From an uncultured Chiayiivirga sp. (GTDB lineage Bacteria > Pseudomonadota > Gammaproteobacteria > Xanthomonadales > Xanthomonadaceae): a stretch of DNA of 56,318 nt. The stretch covers positions 1 through 56,318 of the forward strand of contig CAKSZJ010000021.1 in assembly GCA_934525595.1 (NCBI GenBank), read 5' to 3'. Of this stretch, positions 1-8,629 are shown piece after piece; positions within the stretch are counted from its first letter, which is position 1, and each line of letters opens with the position of its first letter. The position numbers and the translations under genes were made by a program. Below the pieces are notes generated by a model. That model did no database searches. It was not told the DNA's origin and saw only the letters and a list, made by a program, of their open reading frames with translations.

Positions 1-525
1 TACGAGCGCCTGTTCAACTTCCGCGAGATCCGCTACTTCGACATCAAGGGCGCCAAGACCGGCCTGCTGTCCAAGGCCATGACCGCGCCCGACGGGCTGG
101 TGCGCATCCCGCTCAACGAATCCTCCGACCCCAAGAGCCAGATCAACGAGTATCTGAACGAGTACAAGGGCGAGGGCATCCAGCACATCGCCTGCTTCAC
201 CGACGACATCTACGAAACCGTCGAGAAGATGAAGGCCGCCGGCATCGCCTTCCTCGACACGCCCAACGCCTACTTCGACTACATCGACGAGCGCATCCCG
301 GGCCACGGCGAGGATCTGGAGCGTCTGCGCAGGAACAACATCCTGATCGACGCCGATCCGGAGACGAAGAAGCGCCTGCTGCTGCAGATCTTCACCCAGA
401 ACGCGCTCGGGCCGATCTTCTTCGAGATCATCCAGCGCAAGGGCAACGAGGGTTTCGGCGAGGGCAATTTCCAGGCGCTTTTCGAATCGATCGAACGCGA
501 CCAGATGCGCCGCGGCGTACTGTAA
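1..525 (+). CDS. hppD: 4-hydroxyphenylpyruvate dioxygenase, C-terminal part (5' end outside window)
   Basis: Open from the first base in frame 1 to a TAA at 523-525, so the gene starts upstream of the window. The enzyme converts 4-hydroxyphenylpyruvate to homogentisate in tyrosine breakdown. The visible part is the C-terminal vicinal-oxygen-chelate domain: [12 protein letters not shown] carries one of the iron-binding histidines, and the segment [20 protein letters not shown] carries the iron-binding glutamate plus the conserved family ending. About 174 residues are present of a usual 350-360. It heads a same-strand run with hmgA, fah and maiA that covers the homogentisate pathway. A perfect hairpin follows the stop codon. 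Confidence 0.96.
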   Translation, partial: YERLFNFREIRYFDIKGAKTGLLSKAMTAPDGLVRIPLNESSDPKSQINEYLNEYKGEGIQHIACFTDDIYETVEKMKAAGIAFLDTPNAYFDYIDERIPGHGEDLERLRRNNILIDADPETKKRLLLQIFTQNALGPIFFEIIQRKGNEGFGEGNFQALFESIERDQMRRGVL

Positions 526-529
526 ACAC

Positions 530-556
530 AAGCTCCCCCGTCCGGCGGGGGAGCTT
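530..556 (+). terminator. Perfect 10-bp hairpin between hppD and hmgA
   Basis: Arms AAGCTCCCCC (530-539) and GGGGGAGCTT (547-556) are exact complements around a 7-nt loop. There is no T run after it, so it may be a processing or attenuation hairpin rather than a full Rho-independent terminator. It lies just upstream of the hmgA ribosome-binding site, so it could also make hmgA expression differ from hppD. Confidence 0.6.
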
Positions 557-578
557 GAGGATCGCAGAGAGGTTGAAG

Positions 579-1874
579 ATGTCGCACTCCACCGCCTACA
601 TGACCGGCTTCGGCAACGAGTTCGCCACCGAGGCGCTGGCCGGCACCCTGCCGGTGGGGCGCAACTCGCCGCAGCGCGTCGCGCACGGGCTCTACGCCGA
701 GCAGCTCAGCGGCACGGCCTTCACCGCGCCGCGCGCGGCCAATCGGCGCAGCTGGCTCTACCGCATCCGCCCGGCGGCGGTGCACGGCAGGTTCGAACCG
801 TTCTCCCAGCCGGCGTTCCACAACGACTTCGGCAGCGGCCCGGTGACGCCCGAGAAGCTGCGCTGGAGCCCGCTACCGCTGCCGCAGGCGCCCACCGACT
901 TCCTCCAGGGCCTCTACACCATGGCCGGCAACGGCGGCCCGCTGGCCGGCACCGGCGTGGGCATCCACGTCTACGCCGCCAATCGCGACATGCAGGGGCG
1001 CTGGTTCTACAACGCCGACGCCGAGATGCTGCTGGTGCCCCAGCTCGGACGCCTGCGGATCGAAACCGAGCTGGGCGTGCTCGTCGTCGAACCGCAGGAA
1101 ATCGCCGTGCTGCCGCGCGGGGTGCGCTTCCGCGTCGCGCTGCCGGACGGCCAGGCGCGCGGCTACGTGTGTGAGAACTTCGGCGCGCTGCTGCGACTGC
1201 CCGATCTCGGCCCCATCGGCAGCAACGGACTCGCCAGCCCGCGCGACTTCCTCCATCCGGTGGCGGCCTATGAAGACGTGGAGGGCGACTTCGAGCTGCT
1301 GGCCAAGTTCCAGGGTCACCTGTGGCGCGCGCCGATCGGCCATTCGCCGCTGGACGTGGTCGGCTGGCACGGCAACTACGCGCCTTACAAGTACGACCTG
1401 CGCCGCTTCAACGTGATCGGCTCGATCAGCTTCGACCACCCCGATCCGTCGATCTTCCTGGTGCTGCACTCGCCCAGCGATACCCCGGGCACCAGCAACC
1501 TCGATCTGGCGATCTTCCCGCCGCGCATCCTGGCCATGCAGGACACCTTCCGCCCGCCCTGGTTCCACCGCAACATCGCCAGCGAATTCATGGGGCTGGT
1601 GCACGGCGCCTACGACGCCAAGGCCGAGGGGTTCGCCCCGGGCGGCTGTTCGCTGCACAACTGCATGACCGGCCACGGCCCGGACGCGGCAACCTTCGAG
1701 AAGGCCAGCCGGGCCGACACCACGAGGCCCGACTACGTCACCGATACCATGGCCTTCATGTTCGAAACCCGCGCGGTGATCCGCCCGGTGGCGCAGGCGC
1801 TGGACGCCGCGCACCGCCAGCCGGACTATCCGGATGTCTGGATGGGCCTCGCGCGCCAATTCACCGGCGGCTGA
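579..1874 (+). CDS. hmgA: Homogentisate 1,2-dioxygenase
   Basis: Opens the aromatic ring of homogentisate to give 4-maleylacetoacetate; a cytosolic Fe(II) enzyme. The protein has 431 residues, the usual family length. It begins with the family N-terminus [14 protein letters not shown]. The C-terminal half has the iron-site segments PPWFHRN (His), ASEFMG (Glu) and CMTGHGPD (His). An in-frame TTG at 555 exists, but the ATG at 579 follows a GAGAGG at 567-572 with good spacing, which decides the start. It lies in the tyrosine operon after hppD and ahead of the fumarylacetoacetate hydrolase gene. Confidence 0.97.
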   Translation: MSHSTAYMTGFGNEFATEALAGTLPVGRNSPQRVAHGLYAEQLSGTAFTAPRAANRRSWLYRIRPAAVHGRFEPFSQPAFHNDFGSGPVTPEKLRWSPLPLPQAPTDFLQGLYTMAGNGGPLAGTGVGIHVYAANRDMQGRWFYNADAEMLLVPQLGRLRIETELGVLVVEPQEIAVLPRGVRFRVALPDGQARGYVCENFGALLRLPDLGPIGSNGLASPRDFLHPVAAYEDVEGDFELLAKFQGHLWRAPIGHSPLDVVGWHGNYAPYKYDLRRFNVIGSISFDHPDPSIFLVLHSPSDTPGTSNLDLAIFPPRILAMQDTFRPPWFHRNIASEFMGLVHGAYDAKAEGFAPGGCSLHNCMTGHGPDAATFEKASRADTTRPDYVTDTMAFMFETRAVIRPVAQALDAAHRQPDYPDVWMGLARQFTGG

Positions 1875-1905
1875 ACGCCGCCCCGCCACTGGACGAGTCT
1901 TTCCG

Positions 1906-2898
1906 ATGAAACTTGCTTCGCTTCGTGAGGGCGGCCGCGACGGCACCCTGATCGTGGTCTCGCGCGATCTCTCGCGCGCCGTGACCGTACCCGACATCGC
2001 GCCCACCCTGCAGGCGGCGCTCGACGACTGGGCGCAGTGTGCACCGCGTCTGGCCACCGTGGCCGAAGCGATCGAAGCCCCCAACGTCGCGACCGTCAAC
2101 GGCATGGAGGTTTTCACGCCCAATCCGGAGCTGCTGGCCGCTCCGCTGCCGCGCGCCTACGAGTTCGTCGACGGTTCGGCCTATCTGCCGCACGTGGCGC
2201 GGGTGCGCCGCGCGCGCGGCGCGGAAGTACCGGAGAGTTTCTACACCGATCCGCTGATGTACCAGGCCACCAGCGCCGGCTTTCTCGGCCCGCGCGAGTC
2301 GGTGCGGGTGCCGAGCGCGGACATGGGCATCGATCTCGAAGCCGAGGTGATCGTGGTCACCGATGACGTGCCGATGGGCGTTTCACCGGATGCCGCGGCC
2401 GGCCACATCGTGCTGGTCGGGCTGGTCAACGACGTCTCGCTGCGCAACCTGATCCCCGCGGAACTGGCCAAGGGCTTCGGCTTCCTGCAGTCCAAGCCGC
2501 GTTCGGCGCTGTCGCCGGTGTTCGTCACACCCGACGAGCTGGGGCCGGACTGGCGCGACTGCAAGCTGCACCGTCCGCTGGTCACGCACGTCAACGGCGA
2601 ATGGTTCGGCGCGCCGGAGGCCGGCGTGGACATGCAGTTCAATTTCGCCCAGCTCGTGGCCCACGTTGCCCGCACCCGTCCGCTGACGGCCGGCACGCTG
2701 GTGGGTTCGGGCACGGTCGCCAACGAGGACACCTCGCTCGGCGCCTCCTGCTTCGCCGAGAAACGCACCGTGGAGACGCTCGAACACGGCGCGCCGATCA
2801 CGCCCTTCATGAAGGATGGCGATACGGTGCGGATCGAGATGTTCGACCGCGAGGGCCACAGCATCTTCGGCGCGATCGAGCAGCGCATCGCGGTCTGA
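1906..2898 (+). CDS. fahA: Fumarylacetoacetate hydrolase family protein (probable fumarylacetoacetase)
   Basis: Probably the last step of tyrosine catabolism: cleavage of fumarylacetoacetate to fumarate and acetoacetate. The protein has 330 residues and the FAH fold signature: a metal-binding acidic cluster in DLEAEVIVVTDDV followed by GLVNDVSLRNL, and further on LVGSGTVANED. This is shorter than the roughly 420-residue animal-type enzymes and matches the compact bacterial type. The ATG at 1906 was chosen over an upstream in-frame start because the homology begins at MKLASLREGGRDG and the longer version would overlap hmgA. Substrate is inferred from operon position (hppD, hmgA, maiA). Confidence 0.9.
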   Translation: MKLASLREGGRDGTLIVVSRDLSRAVTVPDIAPTLQAALDDWAQCAPRLATVAEAIEAPNVATVNGMEVFTPNPELLAAPLPRAYEFVDGSAYLPHVARVRRARGAEVPESFYTDPLMYQATSAGFLGPRESVRVPSADMGIDLEAEVIVVTDDVPMGVSPDAAAGHIVLVGLVNDVSLRNLIPAELAKGFGFLQSKPRSALSPVFVTPDELGPDWRDCKLHRPLVTHVNGEWFGAPEAGVDMQFNFAQLVAHVARTRPLTAGTLVGSGTVANEDTSLGASCFAEKRTVETLEHGAPITPFMKDGDTVRIEMFDREGHSIFGAIEQRIAV

Positions 2899-2958
2899 TC
2901 CGTTCGCGCGAGGCGCTGCCGCGCTACGCTGCATGCACGTTACAGGGAGGACAAGACC

Positions 2959-3615
2959 ATGGCCGACCGTTTCCAGCTGTATGGCTACTGGCGATCGAGT
3001 GCGGCCTACCGCGTGCGCATCGCGCTCAACCTCAAGGGGCTGCAGTACGAGCAGATCCCGGTGCACCTGGCGCGCGATGGCGGCGAACAGCATCGGCCGC
3101 AGTTCCAGGAGATCAGCCCGCAGGCGCAGGTTCCGGTGCTGCGCCACGGCGCGCGCCTGATCCGCCAGTCGCTGGCCATCATCGAATACCTGGACGAACT
3201 GCATCCCGATCCGCCGCTGCTGCCGGCGATCGCGCGCGATCGGGCACGGGTGCGCGCGCTTGCCGCGGCGGTGGCCTGTGACATCCACCCGCTCAACAAC
3301 CTGCGCGTCGTGCAATACCTGGAACGCGAACTGGGTGCGGACGAGGCACAGCGCCTGGCCTGGATGCGGCACTGGATGGCGCTCGGGCTTGCCGGCGTCG
3401 AGGCCCAGGTCGCCAAGCACCCGTCGACCGGCGATTTCTGCGAAGGCGACACGCCAACCCTGGCCGACTGCTGCCTGGTCCCCCAGCTCTACAACGCGCG
3501 CCGCTACGGCCTGGACCTTTCGCCCTGGCCCACCGTGCGCCGCATCGAGGCCAACTGCCTGGCGCTGCCGGCCTTCCAGGACGCCGCTCCCGAATCCCAG
3601 CCGGACGCGCCCTGA
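2959..3615 (+). CDS. maiA: Maleylacetoacetate isomerase (zeta-class glutathione transferase)
   Basis: Isomerises maleylacetoacetate to fumarylacetoacetate with glutathione. The protein has 218 residues, typical for the family. The N-terminal thioredoxin-like domain has the active-site segment YWRSSAAYRVRIALNLKG with the catalytic serines; the cysteine of the SSCS form is replaced by alanine, as in other bacterial members. QVPVL and RQSLAIIEYL form the glutathione-binding part, and an all-helical C-terminal domain follows. AGGGAGG at 2944-2950 precedes the ATG. It is 60 bp downstream of fah and completes the operon; the next gene, pilU, is convergent. Confidence 0.94.
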   Translation: MADRFQLYGYWRSSAAYRVRIALNLKGLQYEQIPVHLARDGGEQHRPQFQEISPQAQVPVLRHGARLIRQSLAIIEYLDELHPDPPLLPAIARDRARVRALAAAVACDIHPLNNLRVVQYLERELGADEAQRLAWMRHWMALGLAGVEAQVAKHPSTGDFCEGDTPTLADCCLVPQLYNARRYGLDLSPWPTVRRIEANCLALPAFQDAAPESQPDAP

Positions 3616-3660
3616 CGCATTCCGTGCGGACGCATCCTATGGTGCGATGCCCGCCTTCGC

Positions 3661-4764
3661 TCAGGCGTTGAAGGTGTCGGCGTAGGGATCGTGCTCGCCG
3701 GTGGCGCCTTCGGACAGGCGGATTTTGAGCGCCAGGCCATCGCGCGAATCGGCCTTGCGCAACGCCTCCTCCAGCTCGATCTTGCCGTCCTTGTACATGC
3801 GGAAAAGATCCTGGTCGAAGGTCTGCATGCCTTCCTGCAGCGAGCGCTCCATCGCCTCCTTGATCTCGTGGATCTGCCCGCGACGGATGATGTCGCGGAT
3901 CAGCGGCGTGTTGATCAGGACTTCCGCCGCCGGCATGCGCTTGCCGTCGAGCCCGACCACCAGACGCTGGCTGACGACCGCCTTCAGGTTGAGCGAGAGG
4001 TTCATCAGGATGTTCTTGTGCGCAGCCTCGGGGAAGAAGTTGAGGATGCGCTCGAGGGTCTGGTCGGCGTTGTTGGAGTGCAGCGTGGCCAGGCACAGGT
4101 GGCCTGTCTCGGCAAACGCGATGGCCGCTTCCATCGTCACCTGATCGAGGATCTCGCCGATCAGGATCACGTCGGGCGCCTCGCGCATCGCGTTTTTCAG
4201 CGCGTTGTGGAAGCCGTGGGTATCCAGCCCGACTTCGCGCTGGTTGACGATGGACTTCTTGTGCCGGTGCAGGAACTCGATCGGATCCTCCACCGTGAGG
4301 ATATGACCGGTGGTGTTGGTGTTGCGGTGGTCGATCATCGCCGCCAGCGAGGTCGACTTGCCCGAACCGGTGGAACCCACCACCAGCACCAGACCGCGCG
4401 GCTCCATGATGATGTCCTGCAGCACCTGCGGCAGCTTGAGCTGCTCGATCGTCGGGATCTCGCTCTTGATCGCGCGGATCACCATGCCGACTTCGCCACG
4501 CTGCTTGAACACGTTGACGCGGAAGCGCCCGGCGTCCTTCACCGCGATCGCCATGTTCAGTTCCAGATCGCGCTCGAACTGCGGAACCTGGCCTTCGTCC
4601 ATCAGCGAGTAGGCGATCTTCTTGACCATGCCGGCGGGAAGGCCGGTGTTGCCGAGCGGATAGAGCCTGCCTTCGACCTTGATGTTCACCGGCGCGCCGG
4701 TCGTCAGGAACATGTCCGAGGCGTTCTTCTCGGTCATGAGCTTGAGGAAATAGCCGATGTCCAT
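3661..4764 (-). CDS. pilU: PilT/PilU-family type IV pilus retraction ATPase
   Basis: Hexameric cytoplasmic ATPase that assists pilus retraction with PilT. The protein has 367 residues. Visible motifs are Walker A GSTGSGKS (residues 130-137), Asp box LTVEDPIEFLH, Walker B region VILIGEILDQVTMEAAIAF and His box GHLCLATLHSNNADQT. The ending GEHDPYADTFNA is of the PilU rather than the PilT type. In the Walker B region GEILD stands where PilT-type proteins have GEIRD. No pilT lies beside it in this window, so the partner would be encoded elsewhere or the usual pair is split here. It is divergent from the lipoprotein gene at 4900. Confidence 0.93.
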   Translation of the reverse strand: MDIGYFLKLMTEKNASDMFLTTGAPVNIKVEGRLYPLGNTGLPAGMVKKIAYSLMDEGQVPQFERDLELNMAIAVKDAGRFRVNVFKQRGEVGMVIRAIKSEIPTIEQLKLPQVLQDIIMEPRGLVLVVGSTGSGKSTSLAAMIDHRNTNTTGHILTVEDPIEFLHRHKKSIVNQREVGLDTHGFHNALKNAMREAPDVILIGEILDQVTMEAAIAFAETGHLCLATLHSNNADQTLERILNFFPEAAHKNILMNLSLNLKAVVSQRLVVGLDGKRMPAAEVLINTPLIRDIIRRGQIHEIKEAMERSLQEGMQTFDQDLFRMYKDGKIELEEALRKADSRDGLALKIRLSEGATGEHDPYADTFNA

Positions 4765-4899
4765 GGGTAGTCCTTGGTCTGTCTATCCGGAGGATCGGGC
4801 TGCGCCGGCACGGTTGACGATTGCGGGCAGAGCCTGCGGGACGCCAGAATGCCACGCATCCGGGCCGATGTGCGATGCCCCCTTGACGGTTTGCATGAT

Positions 4900-5277
4900 A
4901 TGACACCCCACGCCGCCAGACTTCGATTCACTGCACTGATTGGCGCCCTGCTGCTCGCCGGCTGCGCCACCACACCCCCGCCGCGCAGCACTCTGGACGC
5001 CGCGCAGACGGGCATAGAACAGGCCCTCGCGCTGGGTGCACGCGACTATGCCCCGATGGAGCTGGCGCGTGCCCAGCAGCGCCTGGGTGATGCCGAGACC
5101 GCCTTCGGTGGGCGCGACTACGCGGACGCAGATCGCCTCGCATCACACGCCCTGCTGGAGGCCCAGCTGGCGCAATACCGCTCGCGCGCCGCCACCGGAC
5201 GCGAGGAAGTGCGTCGGCGCACCGAGGAGAACGCGCGCCTGCGGCGCGAGCTGCTGGGCGAAGGAGGTACGCCATGA
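4900..5277 (+). CDS. DUF4398-like lipoprotein
   Basis: Predicted outer-membrane or periplasmic lipoprotein of 125 residues. The start at 4900 gives MTPHAARLRFTALIGALLLA followed by the lipobox cysteine (LLAGC), so a type II signal peptide is clear; longer in-frame starts would bury it. The mature part is helical, with alanine/arginine-rich repeats like those of DUF4398 proteins (ARDYAPMELARAQQRL, GRDYADADRLASHALLEAQL), then a short coiled coil. Its stop overlaps the start of the OmpA-like gene by 4 nt (ATGA), which indicates co-translation. A role in tethering the envelope to peptidoglycan is likely but inferred. Confidence 0.85.
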   Translation: MTPHAARLRFTALIGALLLAGCATTPPPRSTLDAAQTGIEQALALGARDYAPMELARAQQRLGDAETAFGGRDYADADRLASHALLEAQLAQYRSRAATGREEVRRRTEENARLRRELLGEGGTP

Positions 5278-6227
5278 AGCGCCTGTTGACCCATCTCGCG
5301 CTGGCGCTTTGCCTGTGCACGCCTGCGCTGGCCCAGAAGGTCGATGCGGAGACAGAGCGGCTGCGCGCGCAGCTGCGCACGCTCGACGAAGAGCCCACCC
5401 TCGGCACCCTGGCGCCGGCCGAACGGCTACGCGCCCAGCAGGCGATCGAAGCACTGCCCGGCGCCTCCCGACGCGAACGGGCGGACGCGCTGCTGGTTGC
5501 CGAGCGCCGCCTGGACATCGCGCGCGCCGCAGCCGAAGCGGAAGCCTGGCGCGTTCAGATCGCCCAGCTCGAGCGCGAGCACGACCAGATCCTGCTCGAG
5601 GCCAGCCGCCGTGACGCCGAAGCGGCGCGCCTTGAGGCCGAGAAGCTGCGCCTGCAAAGCCTGGCGCGCGCCGAGGAAGCCGAGCGCGCGCAGGAGGTGG
5701 CCGCCAGCGCCATTGCGCTGAGCGAGCTGTCCAGCGCCGAAGCCGAGCAGGCCAGGCGGCTGGCCGAGGCGCAGTCGCAGGAGGCCGCGCTGGCGCGCCG
5801 CGAGGCCGATCTCGCGTTTGCCGCCGCCGACAGCCTGCGGCTTCAGCTGCAGACCATGACCGCCACCAGCGAGGCGCGCGGCCAGGTCATGACGCTCTCT
5901 GGCGAAGCCTTTGCCAGCGGCCAGTCGCGCCTCAAGCCCGAAGCCCGCGCCAACCTGCAGCGCGTGGTCGAGTTCGTCGGCCGCTTTCCCGACAAGGACG
6001 TGCTGATCGAAGGCCATACCGACAGCCAGGGCGGTGCCAACCTCAACCAGGTGCTGTCGCAAAAGCGCGCGGAAGCGGTGCGCGACGCCCTCATCCAGGA
6101 CGGCGTGGACGCCGCGCGCCTGACCGCCGTGGGGCTGGGCAAGGATCGTCCGGTGGCCGACAACGCCAGCGCCGAGGGCCGCGCACGCAATCGGCGCGTG
6201 GAAATCGTGGTGCTGGACGCACGCTGA
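5274..6227 (+). CDS. OmpA-family protein with signal peptide and coiled coil
   Basis: A 317-residue exported protein. The N-terminus MKRLLTHLALALCLCTPALA is a clean Sec signal peptide. Residues from about 25 to 200 are a long Ala/Glu/Arg-rich coiled coil (RADALLVAERRLDIARAAAE and similar). The C-terminal 115 residues are an OmpA-like peptidoglycan-binding domain: LIEGHTDSQGG, LSQKRAEAVRDAL and ARNRRVEIVVLD contain the conserved Asp/Arg positions. It is translationally coupled to the lipoprotein gene upstream, so the two probably act together as an envelope stabilising pair. No beta-barrel is present. Confidence 0.92.
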   Translation: MKRLLTHLALALCLCTPALAQKVDAETERLRAQLRTLDEEPTLGTLAPAERLRAQQAIEALPGASRRERADALLVAERRLDIARAAAEAEAWRVQIAQLEREHDQILLEASRRDAEAARLEAEKLRLQSLARAEEAERAQEVAASAIALSELSSAEAEQARRLAEAQSQEAALARREADLAFAAADSLRLQLQTMTATSEARGQVMTLSGEAFASGQSRLKPEARANLQRVVEFVGRFPDKDVLIEGHTDSQGGANLNQVLSQKRAEAVRDALIQDGVDAARLTAVGLGKDRPVADNASAEGRARNRRVEIVVLDAR

Positions 6228-6604
6228 GACGCGCCCGCGCCGGAAGCACCTGACGGCCGCCTCTCCTCGGGCCGGGCAGAAAACCGCCCGCCTTGCCGCC
6301 GCCTGCGGGGCGGAGTAGGGTCGGTACTGCGTCGGGGCAATGGGGCTCCGGCGCCTCGCAGGACGGGCCGATGGATGCTTCAGTGCCGCCCCGGGTTGCC
6401 AGCCGCCGGTTCAGGCTTCAGACAAGCCAGCGTGCGAGGGCGCGCAATCCCAGCCTGCCCGCATCCCTGCCTGCATCCGCCGTGACCGGATTCCCGGCGC
6501 GGTCATCGCGACGGAACATTCTCCTTCCCCGCCGGTCCCTCCCGGTGGCGGGCATTCCTGCCCGCCCGTCCACGTCAGCATTGATCCCACGGAGGTTCAT
6601 CGAC
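6228..6604. other. Intergenic region with one perfect hairpin
   Basis: No convincing gene is seen. Open frames here have atypical composition (Pro/Arg-rich) and no recognisable domain. Near the right end GGCGGGCA (6547-6554) and TGCCCGCC (6559-6566) form a perfect 8-bp stem with a TTCC loop. It could be a REP-type unit or a structure in the leader of the DUF465 gene. GGAGG at 6591-6595 is the ribosome-binding site for the gene at 6605. Confidence 0.6.
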
Positions 6605-6826
6605 ATGTTCGAAGCCCAGCCGCAGAGCGAAATCGACGCGCTGTTGCAGCACGACAGCGAGTTCCGCAGGCTCTATCAGCACCACCAGAAACTGGACCGC
6701 CAAGTAGCCGACGCCAACGTCGGCGCGCTGCCGCTCGGTCCTGGCGCGCTATCCCAGATGAAACGCGAGAAACTTGCCGCCAAGCAGCGGCTGATGCGCT
6801 GGTACGAGGAACGGCGAACGCACTGA
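6605..6826 (+). CDS. DUF465 (YdcH-like) small protein
   Basis: A 73-residue protein of the YdcH/DUF465 type: a short charged helical hairpin with EIDALLQHDSEFRRLYQHHQ, LDRQV and the ending LKREKLAAKQRL-like segment (MKREKLAAKQRLMRWYEE). Its function in the cell is unknown. The start at 6605 is set by GGAGG at 6591-6595. Longer in-frame starts reach 6293 but add only unrelated sequence. It ends close to a shared bidirectional terminator. Confidence 0.85.
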   Translation: MFEAQPQSEIDALLQHDSEFRRLYQHHQKLDRQVADANVGALPLGPGALSQMKREKLAAKQRLMRWYEERRTH

Positions 6827-6835
6827 CGCCTTCAC

Positions 6836-6880
6836 GCTGCCTGAGGCCGCCGCGAATGCCGCGTCGCGGCCTCAGGCAGC
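6836..6880. terminator. Bidirectional terminator, perfect 15-bp stem
   Basis: Arms 6836-6850 (GCTGCCTGAGGCCGC) and 6866-6880 (GCGGCCTCAGGCAGC) are exact complements around a 15-nt loop. It lies between the convergent DUF465 gene and the nucleoside hydrolase gene, and its right arm contains the hydrolase stop codon. It probably stops transcription from both sides. Confidence 0.75.
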
Positions 6881-7801
6881 GCCGACGGCGGTGCGGATGA
6901 GCTGTTCGAAGCGGGATCGGTCGTAGGAGATGAGGATGCGCGCGTTGGCGGCGCGGCCGGTCCGCGCAAGCCAGTCCACCACCGTCATGCCGCGCGCATG
7001 CTCACCGGCCAGCTCGACCGCCAGCGCGCGGTCCATCGTTTCAAGCGCATGCTCCGGCTCGAGCACCTGCGCCATCGCCAGCGCATCCGCGCTGTGCCAT
7101 TCCGGGCCGCGCAGGCCCTCCGACCAGGCGCGCGTCTTGCGCGAAATGGCATCGTAGAAGCGCGCCAGCGGATGGTCGGCGGCGAACCAGCGATCGCAGT
7201 GCTCATGCGCCAGGCCGTGGCGCAGCGTGGCCTCCCAGTCCACCAGTTCGAACATCGGCCAGCGCTCGAACACGATGCGCGCAGCTTCCGGGTCGAAGCC
7301 GGTATTGAATTCCACCGGCACCCGCGTATTGCCGCGTCCGGTGACGGCACCGCCCATCACCACCAGGCGCGGCACCCGCGACGGCAGGTCCGGATCGAGC
7401 GACAGGGCCAGCGCCAGATTGGTGAGGGGACCGAGCATCACGAAGGTCAGTTCGCCCGGGTGCGCGTGCGAGAGGCGCAGCATCGCCAACGCGGCGTGTT
7501 CGGCTTCGGGACGGCGCGCGGCAGGCGGCAGGCCGACGTCGCCGAAGCCATCCTGGCCGTGCACATAGGCGGCATCCTCTGGCGTTGCAACCAGCGGAAC
7601 CGGAGCGCCCGGGAACACCGGCGCGTCGATCCCGGCGATCTCGCACAGCGTCAGGGCGTTGGCCAGGGTATGGCCCAGACCGACGTTGCCGGCGGTGATG
7701 GTCAGCGCCTCGATGCGGCAGCGCGGGTGCGCGTGGGCCATGAGGATGGCGAGCGCGTCGTCTACGCCCGGGTCCGTGTCGATCAGCAGCCGTTGGGTCA
7801 T
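6872..7801 (-). CDS. Inosine/uridine-preferring nucleoside hydrolase family protein
   Basis: Hydrolyses the N-glycosidic bond of nucleosides for salvage. The protein has 309 residues. The N-terminal calcium-binding signature IDTDPGVDDALAI (Asp8, Asp10, Asp14, Asp15) is intact. LTITAGNVGL, VMLGPLTNLALAL and VVMGGAV are further family blocks, and EFNTGFDPEAARIVF carries the Asn of the ribose pocket. The start at 7801 directly precedes this signature and has GGAGA upstream on the minus strand; a longer in-frame start adds about 97 residues without homology. The base specificity (purine or pyrimidine) cannot be told from sequence. It is divergent from the response regulator gene. Confidence 0.93.
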   Translation of the reverse strand: MTQRLLIDTDPGVDDALAILMAHAHPRCRIEALTITAGNVGLGHTLANALTLCEIAGIDAPVFPGAPVPLVATPEDAAYVHGQDGFGDVGLPPAARRPEAEHAALAMLRLSHAHPGELTFVMLGPLTNLALALSLDPDLPSRVPRLVVMGGAVTGRGNTRVPVEFNTGFDPEAARIVFERWPMFELVDWEATLRHGLAHEHCDRWFAADHPLARFYDAISRKTRAWSEGLRGPEWHSADALAMAQVLEPEHALETMDRALAVELAGEHARGMTVVDWLARTGRAANARILISYDRSRFEQLIRTAVGAA

Positions 7802-7953
7802 CTTCTGTCTCCGTGAAGGTGGCGTTGCATCATGCCTCGGCGCGCGCAGCCGCACCGGCCGCGCTCCGGTTTGGCGCTTTGCCGGACCATCGCGTAGGCT
7901 TGTAGGGTCGGAACCTGGCGCCAGTTGCCATTTCCGCAGGGGAGAAAAACCGC

Positions 7954-8586
7954 ATGATCCGTGTCTATCTGGTGGACGACCACGAACTGGTGCGCACCGG
8001 CTTCCGCATGCTCCTGCAGCAGCACACCGACTTTTCCGTGGTCGGCGAGGCCGGCAGCGGCGAGCAGGCACTGATCGAGCTGCGCAAGACACCGGCCGAC
8101 GTGGTGCTGTGCGACCTGCATCTGCCGGGCATCAGCGGGCTGGAGGTCACCGACCGGCTGACCCGCAGCGGATCCGGCGCGCGCGTCATCGTGGTCTCGG
8201 CACAGGAGGACGGCCCGCTGCCGCGCCGGGTTCTTGCGGCGGGCGCCAGCGGCTATCTGGGCAAGGCCGCTCCGGCCGAGGAGCTGCTGCGCGCGATTCG
8301 GGATGTCTCGCGCGGCAAGCGTTACATCTCCTCCGCGGTGGCGCAGCAGATGGCGATCAATAGCCTGGACACCACCGGCTCGCCGTTCGAACTGCTGTCG
8401 GTGCGCGAACTGGAGGTCGCAATGCTGCTGGTGCAGGGCCTGCGCATGACCGTCATCGCAGACAACCTCAACCTGAGCTCGAAGACCGTTGCCACGCACA
8501 AGTATCACCTGTTCGCCAAGCTCGGGGTGAACGACATCGCCTCGCTCACGCGACTGGCGCTGCAGCACGGGCTGGCTGCGAACTGA
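7954..8586 (+). CDS. GacA/UvrY-type LuxR-family response regulator
   Basis: A 210-residue cytosolic transcription regulator. The N-terminal receiver domain has the acidic pair in YLVDDHELVRTG, phosphoacceptor Asp54 in VLCDLHLPG, the switch Ser/Thr segment VIVVSA and Lys in GYLGKAA. The C-terminal LuxR-type helix-turn-helix is LSVRELEVAMLLVQGL followed by LNLSSKTVATHKYHLFAKL. The closest match in memory is the GacA/UvrY/SirA group, which in gammaproteobacteria activates small RNAs that sequester CsrA. The cognate sensor kinase is not in the window. A GGGGAG lies just upstream of the ATG. Confidence 0.92.
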   Translation: MIRVYLVDDHELVRTGFRMLLQQHTDFSVVGEAGSGEQALIELRKTPADVVLCDLHLPGISGLEVTDRLTRSGSGARVIVVSAQEDGPLPRRVLAAGASGYLGKAAPAEELLRAIRDVSRGKRYISSAVAQQMAINSLDTTGSPFELLSVRELEVAMLLVQGLRMTVIADNLNLSSKTVATHKYHLFAKLGVNDIASLTRLALQHGLAAN

Positions 8587-8599
8587 GGCCGCGCACCGG

Positions 8600-8621
8600 G
8601 GCCGGCGCCGCAGCGCCGGCC
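8600..8621. terminator. Hairpin between gacA-like gene and rne (convergent)
   Basis: GGCCGGCGC (8600-8608) and GCGCCGGCC (8613-8621) form a perfect 9-bp stem with a CGCA loop, followed on the + strand by GATCACTTT. The position between two convergent genes fits a bidirectional terminator. Confidence 0.65.
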
Positions 8622-8629
8622 GATCACTT

